Of a stretch of DNA of 64,000 bases, positions 55,795 to 64,000 are shown in pieces. The notes under the pieces are model-generated. The model was not told where the DNA came from. It saw nothing but the letters and a program-made list of their open reading frames with translations, and made no database searches. The translations under genes were made by a program, and so were the position numbers. Origin of the DNA: Candidatus Aquiluna sp. UB-MaderosW2red (GTDB taxonomy: Bacteria; Actinomycetota; Actinomycetes; Actinomycetales; Microbacteriaceae). The DNA lies in contig NZ_LT627734.1 of NCBI RefSeq assembly GCF_900100865.1, positions 1,599,805-1,663,804 on the forward strand. Reading direction: 5' to 3'. Each line of letters starts with the position of its first letter. The stretch's first letter is position 1.

Positions 55795-57429
55795 ATGGCC
55801 CGGCACATTGCCATCGAAGGATACAAGTGGTGGCGCTCGGGAGTTATTTACCAGATTTACCCGAGGTCGTTTGCGGATTCCAGTGGAGATGGCATCGGAG
55901 ACCTTAGGGGTATTACCCAACGCTTAGATGTGCTTGTTGATCTCGGTGTTGATGCGTTGTGGCTGAGCCCGTTTTACACTTCACCACAAAAAGATGCCGG
56001 CTATGACGTGGCTGATTATTGCGACGTGGATCCACTTTTTGGTACGCTCGCTGACTTTGATGAACTGATGAAAACGGCTCACCTAAAAAACTTGCGCGTG
56101 ATGATCGACCTGGTTCCAAACCACACCTCAGACCAGCACCGGTGGTTTCAAGATGCCCTGAATTCCAAACCTGGTTCCAAAGAACGCGAGTACTACCACT
56201 TCAAAAATGGCCTCGGCGATAATGGCGAATTGCCACCAAATAATTGGCTCTCAATGTTTGGCGGGCCGGCTTGGACCAGGTGTGAAGATGGCCAGTGGTT
56301 TTTGCACCTCTTCGACTCCTCTCAGCCCGATCTGAACTGGGAGAACCCTCTAGTTCGAAGTGAATTTGAAGCGATTCTTCGCTTCTGGCTCGATCGCGGT
56401 GTTGATGGTTTCCGAGTCGATCAGCCGCATGCGATGGCCAAAGCGGCTGGATTACCAGATCACCCCTATGTCGATGAAGCCGGTGCCGGGTTTATTGAGG
56501 GTCGCGAAGCTCCGCCGATGTGGTTTCAGGATTCGGTCCATGAGATATTTAGAGACTGGCGCAAGATCCTCGAGAGCTACCCTGGCCAAAGGGCAATGTG
56601 TGGCGAGGCTTACGTTCTGCCACTTAGCTTGATGGCGCTTTGGGTTAGGCCCGATGAATTTCACCAAACCTTCAACTTCCGTTTTCTAGATGCCGGTTGG
56701 AATGAAGCCGCCATCACCAGTGCGATAGACGAATCATTTGAGGCATTCGACTCGGTTGGAGCTCCGAGCACTTGGGTCTTGAATAACCACGATGTGATGC
56801 GACATGTCTCAAGGTTCGGTGGTAATTACGGCCGAGCCACAGCCTCGGATGGCATTGGAATTAATGACCCCCAGCCTGATAATGAAACCGGGCTGGCAAT
56901 CGCCAAGGGTGCCACCCTTTTTATGCTTGGCCTTCCCGGAGCCAGCTACCTATATCAAGGTGAAGAGCTCGGGCTGCCAGATCACACCACCCTCGAGGAT
57001 GAGTACCGCCAGGACCCAACCTTTTTAAGAACCAATGGCAAAAGACTAGGCAGAGACGGCTCTCGAGTCCCGCTTCCCTGGGAAAAGGGCAACCAATCAA
57101 ATGGTTTTAGTGAAACCGGAGCATCTTGGCTACCACAACCCTCAAGCTACAAAGCCCTTTCCAGAGACCAGCAACTCAATGTGGCCGACTCGACCCTCGA
57201 GTTTTATAAGGCGGCCCTGCGGCTAAGAAACGAACTAAAACTCGGTGAAGGCTCTTTTGATTGGGTGAATCAAGGCGAGCTTTTGAGCTATAAAAATGGC
57301 GAGACACTAATAATTCACAACTTCTCAGACATACCAAAACGGCTTCCCGCAGGAAGGTTGTTGCTAGCCAGCGCCGAATTATTTGAGGGCTTACTTCCGG
57401 CTCACGCCAGCTGCTACCTCAAGGTTTAG
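55795..57429 (+). CDS. Alpha-glucosidase / oligo-1,6-glucosidase (GH13), second of a tandem pair
   Basis: A 544-residue paralogue of the preceding gene, starting 2 nt after its stop. It has WWRSGVIYQIYPRSFADSSG, DLVPNHTSDQHRWF, GFRVDQPHAMAK (D209), MCGEAYVLP (E271) and LNNHDVMRHVSR (D333), so all three catalytic residues fall at the same numbers as in the first copy. The substrate-side residues after the nucleophile differ (DQPH versus DVAH), which hints at split linkage or chain-length preferences. It ends in the stop of the converging MMPL gene. Confidence 0.92.
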   Translation: MARHIAIEGYKWWRSGVIYQIYPRSFADSSGDGIGDLRGITQRLDVLVDLGVDALWLSPFYTSPQKDAGYDVADYCDVDPLFGTLADFDELMKTAHLKNLRVMIDLVPNHTSDQHRWFQDALNSKPGSKEREYYHFKNGLGDNGELPPNNWLSMFGGPAWTRCEDGQWFLHLFDSSQPDLNWENPLVRSEFEAILRFWLDRGVDGFRVDQPHAMAKAAGLPDHPYVDEAGAGFIEGREAPPMWFQDSVHEIFRDWRKILESYPGQRAMCGEAYVLPLSLMALWVRPDEFHQTFNFRFLDAGWNEAAITSAIDESFEAFDSVGAPSTWVLNNHDVMRHVSRFGGNYGRATASDGIGINDPQPDNETGLAIAKGATLFMLGLPGASYLYQGEELGLPDHTTLEDEYRQDPTFLRTNGKRLGRDGSRVPLPWEKGNQSNGFSETGASWLPQPSSYKALSRDQQLNVADSTLEFYKAALRLRNELKLGEGSFDWVNQGELLSYKNGETLIIHNFSDIPKRLPAGRLLLASAELFEGLLPAHASCYLKV

Positions 57430-59519
57430 TCGGCAAATTCTTTTCTTGGCCACCAGAACTTTTTACCCAAGATAAACGCCATCGCCGGCACAATTACTGT
57501 TCTGACCAAAAGAGTGTCCAAGAGCACTCCGATGCAAACTATGGTTCCGACCTGTGCCAAGGCAATTAGTGGCAACACCCCGAGCACCGCAAATACCGCA
57601 GCCAATAAAATTCCAGCTGAAGTAATAACGCCACCGGTTGCACCAAGGGCGATCCGCATGCCCTCTCGCGTGCCATGCTTGCGGGCCTCTTCTTGGGCAC
57701 GGGTGACCAGAAAGATGCTGTAGTCAACCCCAAGTGCCACAAGGAATAGAAACGCCAGGATAAACACGGTTAGATCTAGGGCGGGGAACCCAAATATGTT
57801 TTGGAAGATAAACCAGCTCACGCCCACTGCCGCAAAGAAAGAGCCGACCACTGCAACCAACAGAAGGACCGGGGTCAAAAGTGACCGCAACAAAAGAATC
57901 AGGATCAGGAACACTGAGATCAGAATCAGGGGAATCAAAAGCGCTTGGTCACGGGCGGTGGCATCCTCAGCATCTAGAGTGCTGGCATCTTGACCGCCCA
58001 CTAACGCGATCGCCTCGGTAGGCAAAATATCCAGCGCGCTTCTTAGCTCGCGAATAATCAAGAGCGCCTCGGCGGATTCTGGATCAGCAGCAAGCACAAC
58101 ATCTACCTGGGTGATGCTGCCATTGGTCGCTCCAGTTCTGACCTGATCAACACCCGCCACACCCTGGGCAATCTCAATCGCCTGATCAACTTGCGGGTTG
58201 GAAATAATCATTTGAGTCGGAGTGGCAGAACCTGCTGCAAAGCTCTTTGCCAAGACCTCTTGACCCACCACGGCTTCTGGTTTCTCGATAAAGATTTCGT
58301 TTGCGCTCAAGCCGGTTTTTATGCCTAGGCCCCCGGTGGCCAAAACGGCCAAAATGGCGACTCCGGCTGAGGCAACTATTACTGGGCGCTTTGAAACACC
58401 CCGGCCAAGTCTGGCCCAAAGAGAATTTTCAAAGGGGTTTTTACTTCCCACCTTGGGAATCAGTGGCCAAAAGATTCCGCGTGGGAAGATCACTAGTGCA
58501 GCAGGCAAAACTAGAAGCCCAGCAATCATCGCCACCACGATGCCTACTGCTGACACAAGACCTAAAACCTGGCGACTCTCAATCTCCGCCAGTAGCAACA
58601 ATGCCAGTGCCACCGCAACCGTTGAACCGGAAGCCAAGATGGCGGGGCCTGCGCCACGAAGTGCGACTCGCATCGCTTCGCGCCTATCAACATAGGTCAA
58701 GAGCTCTTCTCGGTAACGCGCAATTAGTAGCAGGGCATAGTTTGTCCCAGCGCCAAACACCAGCACCGACAAGATTCCGGTTACCGAAGCATCGGGTGTA
58801 AAGCCAAGCCCCTCGGCAACCCTTCTGGCCAAGATCCCGGCCATGCCATCGGCCACCCCAACAACCAATAATGGAATCAACCACAAAACTGGAGAACGGT
58901 AGGTAATCAAAAGAAGCAGCGCCACGACAGAAGCAGTGACCGCCAAAAGACTAAAGTTTGCGCCCGAAAAGATTGACCCGATGTCTTTGATAAACGCCTC
59001 GGGGCCTGTCACATAAACCGAGATACCCGCCGGCATGTTTTGGGGCGCAACCTCGCGCATGGCATCAACCCTCTGAATCGTGACATCAAAGTCATCGCTT
59101 TGGGCCAAGGGAACCGAAATCAAGGCCGTGGTGCCATCTTCAGAGATCACCGCAGGCGGCACGAATTTCGCGCCCCCCACCTCTAAATTAGTAAATTCAA
59201 CAAACTTCTCGCTGGCCCCACCAGCTGGCAATTGGGTTACTGGATCAAACTCCCCTTGCAGCCATAAAAGTTGAGCTTCGGAGAATTTGGCATCGGAGGC
59301 GTAAACGATAAAAACTGCCGAGCCATCATTGGCTGGCAGCTCGTTTTGGAACTTAGAGACCTGAACCGACTCCTCACTATCTGGCAAGCCGTTAGTTGGG
59401 GTGGTGGCCTCGGATTCGGTATTCAGTGCCCCAAAGGCCAGCACTGCAAATATCAAACCAATCAGCATCGTTACCGGTGCAGTTTTTTTGCCAGTTAGAA
59501 ACTTCAGTAAGCCGTTCAT
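57426..59519 (-). CDS. MMPL/RND-family membrane transporter
   Basis: A 697-residue transporter with two related halves of about six helices each. The first half has an N-terminal helix (VTMLIGLIFAVLAFGALNT), an extracytoplasmic domain at about 40-170, then a helix bundle with VVGVADGMAGILARR and FGAGTNYALLLIARYREEL. The second half repeats this, with VALGVDYSIFLVTRAQEEAR near residue 600. The GxxxDY-type motifs supply the proton-relay Asp/Tyr. Family members export lipids or amphiphilic drugs; the substrate is unknown. The start is the ATG at 59519. Its 4-bp 3' overlap with the GH13 gene is convergent. Confidence 0.88.
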   Translation of the reverse strand: MNGLLKFLTGKKTAPVTMLIGLIFAVLAFGALNTESEATTPTNGLPDSEESVQVSKFQNELPANDGSAVFIVYASDAKFSEAQLLWLQGEFDPVTQLPAGGASEKFVEFTNLEVGGAKFVPPAVISEDGTTALISVPLAQSDDFDVTIQRVDAMREVAPQNMPAGISVYVTGPEAFIKDIGSIFSGANFSLLAVTASVVALLLLITYRSPVLWLIPLLVVGVADGMAGILARRVAEGLGFTPDASVTGILSVLVFGAGTNYALLLIARYREELLTYVDRREAMRVALRGAGPAILASGSTVAVALALLLLAEIESRQVLGLVSAVGIVVAMIAGLLVLPAALVIFPRGIFWPLIPKVGSKNPFENSLWARLGRGVSKRPVIVASAGVAILAVLATGGLGIKTGLSANEIFIEKPEAVVGQEVLAKSFAAGSATPTQMIISNPQVDQAIEIAQGVAGVDQVRTGATNGSITQVDVVLAADPESAEALLIIRELRSALDILPTEAIALVGGQDASTLDAEDATARDQALLIPLILISVFLILILLLRSLLTPVLLLVAVVGSFFAAVGVSWFIFQNIFGFPALDLTVFILAFLFLVALGVDYSIFLVTRAQEEARKHGTREGMRIALGATGGVITSAGILLAAVFAVLGVLPLIALAQVGTIVCIGVLLDTLLVRTVIVPAMAFILGKKFWWPRKEFAD

Positions 59520-59581
59520 TTATGCTCCGATGTTTTTTTCTAGGAAATACAAATCGGGAGAGTGGGACCCCCAAAACCTAA

Positions 59582-59603
59582 AAACCCCGATTTCTCGGGG
59601 TTT
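59582..59603 (-). terminator. Terminator after tRNA-Tyr
   Basis: AAACCCCGA and TCGGGGTTT pair perfectly around a 4-nt loop, and the - strand continues with TTTTT. It lies 2 bp after the tRNA-Tyr 3' end and separates it from the MMPL gene. Confidence 0.88.
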
Positions 59604-59605
59604 AG

Positions 59606-59687
59606 TGGCAAGTGAGGGATTCGAACCCACGAAGTCGATGACAGCTGATTTACAGTCAGATCCCTTTGGCCGCTTGGGTAACTTGCC
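59606..59687 (-). tRNA. tRNA-Tyr (anticodon GTA)
   Basis: A long-variable-arm tRNA of 82 nt on the - strand: acceptor GGCAAGT/ACTTGCC, anticodon loop CTGTAAA with GTA, variable arm CAGCTGTCATCGACTTCG region, and T-arm GGGTTCGAATCCC. No CCA encoded. Confidence 0.95.
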
Positions 59688-60063
59688 AGCGCACCGCACT
59701 CGCGTGGAGGCGAATGCGATGCTTCCAAAGTTTATCGGCAAAATGCCTTGGTTGGAAACCAGCTGTGAGCTTTAGTTCAACTGGCCAAAAAAGATGGGTA
59801 TGTTTCCGCTAACCGCCAACAAAGAAGACGGGGCATGGGGATTAAACTTCTGTGCCGCAATTGACACATCTGACCGAACACAAAGTGACCAGCTAATTCT
59901 TCTAATTTTTCGTCAGTGGAAAATCAATTGACAAGAAAAAACGAAACTGATCGGAAAGTGTTGCTTAATTAGCTTAAGTAAAGGTGTATTCTTTTTACCA
60001 CGGCTAACTAATCGTGACAGATCGCGACATGGCTATAAATCCTAAGATTTTAGGTAACTAAAA
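59688..60063 (+). promoter_or_regulatory. Intergenic upstream region of the first DUF3494 gene
   Basis: About 375 bp without a gene. TTGACA occurs at 59928-59933 but lacks a good -10 at 17 bp. A better -10 candidate is TGTATTCT at 59985-59992, preceded by TTGCTT at a long 20-bp spacing. Either would leave a 5' leader of about 60-100 nt before the GTG start. I see no other element. Confidence 0.35.
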
Positions 60064-62259
60064 GTGTTCTCCAAAACGAAGTCCGATTTTCGGATGTCAA
60101 TTTCTTTTTTCACAATAACTAGCCTTTTGACCCTGGGGGTCGTTGGAATAACAGCCTCCCCGAGTTACGCGGCCTCCCCGACTGGTGTGAACCTTGCTGG
60201 CGCGGCTAACTTTGCGGTTCTGGCCAAGACCTATGTCACCACTGGTGCCACCAGCACCATCAATGGTGATATTGGTGCCGGTGCTGCAATCACCACAGGT
60301 GCCACCAGCACCCACGAGGGCAGCCTCTACGCTGGAGCTGCCATCACAACGGGCGCTGGTAATTCAATAAATGGAAGCCTTTATGCTGTTGCTGCAATCA
60401 CCAATGGCGCTTCAACCAAAATCGAGGGTTCGCAGAAATCAAGCCAGCCTGGAGTTTCGCCACTTTTCTCCAGCGCCATGTCTGCCATGGATGCGGCAAT
60501 TGCCGATGCTAGCGCTCGCACTTCGACCGAAATTAGCTCTGAGCTCGGCGGAACCACTCTTTTAGCCGGTGTCTATTCCGGAGCTCCTGCAGGATTTTTG
60601 ACTCTCACCGGGACCATCACCCTGGATGCCAGAAATGATTCCAACGCAGTGTTCATCATCAAGAGCCCGACCTATTTAGCCGCGGCGGCTAGTAGCCGAG
60701 TGACCTTGGTAAACGGTGCCAAAGCTAGCAACGTGTTTTGGCTCACTGGGGGTTATGTTTCGCTCGGAGCTAACGCCTCCATCGCAGGCAACATTCTGGC
60801 CTCCAGCTACGTGAGCCTCGGAGCGGATGCTTCGGTGCAGGGCCGGATTTTCTCCCAAACTGGTTACATTCTTTTTGGAACCAGTGGGCCAGGATCCTCC
60901 TTTGGACTTGCCGGTATCGGAACCACTGTCATACCCCCGGGTGGAACTGGCACTGGTGGAACTGGCACTGGCACTGGCACTGGCACTGGCGCTGGAACTG
61001 GAACTAGTTCAGGACTTATTCCGATTTTGACAACTCCCACCCCAACTCCTGAAGGAGTTAGGTTTCTCATAAGCAATTACGATCCGACTTATACCTGGAC
61101 CGGAGCTGTGACCAATGGTGGTTTGGTTGGAATTAGTGCTACCGGAGTCGTTACAGTTTCAGGGCTCCCTTCGGGCACTCCATTCACAGCCACCATCATG
61201 GCCAGTAAGCCAGGCCTGATTTCTGGCATCAAGAGTGTTTCGGGCAATTCGGCAAACTCGGGCACCGCCTCTGGGGTAATAGCGACTAACGTCACGATTC
61301 AGGCTTCTCCAGTGGGAGCAGACACCACTCCAGCGGTAGAGACAGTTCAGGGTCAAACAGTTGATGCTCGCCTGCTTGCTTCGGTAAATCCACCTTCTTA
61401 CAACAAATTTGAGTACTACAACGCGACCGGCATCCTTACCGATGCACAGGGCAGGCCTCTTGGTGGCGCTGAAGTTACCCTGAGTGGGCAGCGGTTGCTG
61501 TTTAGTACTGGATCACTTCACAGCTCCACCCGCCAGAACTTTGCCGTTGGTTCCATCTCCACCCTCACCTCGGCAACCGGCGCCTACTCAGTAGAGGTTC
61601 GATCTAACGTCTCTGGAGAACACACGCTTATTGCCAGAAGTGGGGCAGCCATTGGGGCTCAAGTAATAAAGTTCGATGAGGCCTCTGATAAAGCAGGCAC
61701 TGAGCTAAAGATCGAAACCCCGGACAGCGCTACTGGGACAGCCTTCTCAGTCTCGGTTTCTCTAAAAGACCCCTTCGGGAATAAGGTTCACGCTGCAGCG
61801 GCAGGCAAGTTTTCAATCAAGTACGTTGGCCCAGGGGTGGCATCGAGAATCCCAGTAGAGACCGACGCAAACGGATTGGCGAACTTCACTGTATTTCTTA
61901 GCCCCACCGATAAGGGGATTGGGACCATCACGGCCACCTATGACGGCGACGCCAACACCGCCACCTTGCAAGACAATATTGTGGTTACCCGCACCATCTA
62001 CATCGGGCAAGCGGCCCCCGCTTTGCAGCAGATCAGCGTCGGCTCTTTCAAGGGCTACGTGGCAATTTATGCCCTCGGGTATCAAGGTCAACGACTGACC
62101 GCAAAAATTGGGAATGACTGGGTCATAGTTCCGGCCATACCGGCCGCACCAGACAACCTTTACCGCTGGGTAGAGCCGGTTGGCTTTGGTGTCGACTGCG
62201 TGGTCCGCATCTTTATTGATCGAGTATTAGTGAAGACGGTAAACCTAACTACTAAGTAG
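60064..62259 (+). CDS. Secreted DUF3494 (ice-binding-type) protein with Ig-like C-terminal domains
   Basis: A 731-residue secreted protein. The signal peptide has a basic start and a core of SISFFTITSLLTLGVVGITA, ending SYA. A DUF3494 ice-binding-type beta-solenoid fills about 40-285, with GDIGAGAAITTGA repeats, ARNDSNAVFIIKSPTYL and SNVFWLTGGYVSLGANASI. A Thr-Gly linker (about 295-320), an Ig-like unit, a carboxypeptidase-regulatory-like domain near 460-535 (ILTDAQGRPLGGAEVTLSGQ), a Big-like domain near 545-655 (KDPFGNKV) and a closing beta domain follow. No membrane anchor is seen, so it is released or wall-associated. GTG at 60064 follows a weak AGGT. Ice binding is known for the family; here it is inferred. 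Confidence 0.82.
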   Translation: MFSKTKSDFRMSISFFTITSLLTLGVVGITASPSYAASPTGVNLAGAANFAVLAKTYVTTGATSTINGDIGAGAAITTGATSTHEGSLYAGAAITTGAGNSINGSLYAVAAITNGASTKIEGSQKSSQPGVSPLFSSAMSAMDAAIADASARTSTEISSELGGTTLLAGVYSGAPAGFLTLTGTITLDARNDSNAVFIIKSPTYLAAAASSRVTLVNGAKASNVFWLTGGYVSLGANASIAGNILASSYVSLGADASVQGRIFSQTGYILFGTSGPGSSFGLAGIGTTVIPPGGTGTGGTGTGTGTGTGAGTGTSSGLIPILTTPTPTPEGVRFLISNYDPTYTWTGAVTNGGLVGISATGVVTVSGLPSGTPFTATIMASKPGLISGIKSVSGNSANSGTASGVIATNVTIQASPVGADTTPAVETVQGQTVDARLLASVNPPSYNKFEYYNATGILTDAQGRPLGGAEVTLSGQRLLFSTGSLHSSTRQNFAVGSISTLTSATGAYSVEVRSNVSGEHTLIARSGAAIGAQVIKFDEASDKAGTELKIETPDSATGTAFSVSVSLKDPFGNKVHAAAAGKFSIKYVGPGVASRIPVETDANGLANFTVFLSPTDKGIGTITATYDGDANTATLQDNIVVTRTIYIGQAAPALQQISVGSFKGYVAIYALGYQGQRLTAKIGNDWVIVPAIPAAPDNLYRWVEPVGFGVDCVVRIFIDRVLVKTVNLTTK

Positions 62260-62267
62260 TTCGGAGC

Positions 62268-62295
62268 GCTCTCAGCAACCCAAAACGCTGAGAGC
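62268..62295 (+). terminator. Probable terminator after the first DUF3494 gene
   Basis: GCTCTCAGC pairs perfectly with GCTGAGAGC around a 10-nt loop, 9 bp after the stop. The downstream tract ATATCGTTATT is only weakly T-rich. Confidence 0.55.
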
Positions 62296-62467
62296 ATATC
62301 GTTATTAAATCCAATCGAGCCAATCCCACCTAAATGGTGAACTTTCGCTTAGACTCTGGCTACGGCTAACAAGCAGAGGCATCCCTTTGGCTAGCTAGAA
62401 ATCCTTCGGATTTAGGCTTTTACTCATTCACGCTAAAAAGCGATCAATTTCAATTTCCAGACTCGCA

Positions 62468-64000
<1,533 letters not shown>

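Overview
The window looks like chromosome of a small-genome freshwater actinobacterium in the Microbacteriaceae (Luna-cluster type, Rhodoluna/Aquiluna-like). This placement is an inference. It rests on moderate GC content, the gene order secE-nusG-rplK-rplA and rplJ-rplL, the hadA-hadB-murB block, a class Ib nrdHIEF operon, PrlF-YhaV, msiK-dependent-looking sugar ABC transporters, and several promoters whose -10 box lies about 6 nt from the start codon, as in leaderless actinobacterial mRNAs.

Region 1 (1-3.8 kb, + strand) is the end of nrdH followed by nrdI, nrdE and nrdF. A 16-residue Cys-rich ORF with a perfect ribosome-binding site comes next, then a strong terminator. Together they make deoxyribonucleotides.

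Region 2 (4-28.9 kb, - strand) is a surface-protein locus. One 22-kb gene encodes a roughly 7,340-residue secreted, membrane-anchored protein: signal peptide, Gly-rich domain, two FnIII domains, about 3,000 residues of beta-solenoid, about 26 Ig-like repeats, MBG-like repeats, three FnIII, an IPT/TIG domain and a C-terminal membrane segment. Its stop codon is followed in the same frame by an open stretch and by a second IPT/TSP3/membrane-anchor module. A frameshifted FnIII pseudogene lies on its upstream side.

Region 3 (29-46.9 kb) is mostly housekeeping: rplL, rplJ, a DEAD-box helicase, a mycoredoxin-like protein, a HAD phosphatase, a membrane protein divergent from a PfkB sugar kinase across a 10-bp overlapping promoter pair, a two-component system, a TM0106-type nuclease, rplA, rplK, nusG, secE, tRNA-Trp, aspartate aminotransferase, the PrlF-YhaV toxin-antitoxin, murB, hadB and hadA. 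An AAA/DUF4143 ATPase follows, preceded by four 23-bp tandem repeats that each carry a -10-like box.

Region 4 (46.9-59.7 kb) starts with tRNA-Met and tRNA-Thr, then an alpha-glucan utilisation island. On the - strand are malE, malF, malG, a second binding lipoprotein and a cyclomaltodextrinase-type GH13 enzyme. On the + strand are two tandem GH13 alpha-glucosidases. The shared control region contains LacI-type operators. An MMPL exporter and tRNA-Tyr follow.

Region 5 (59.7-64 kb, + strand) has two neighbouring secreted DUF3494 (ice-binding-type) proteins. The second has two such domains and a long Gly-Ser hexanucleotide repeat that runs off the window end.
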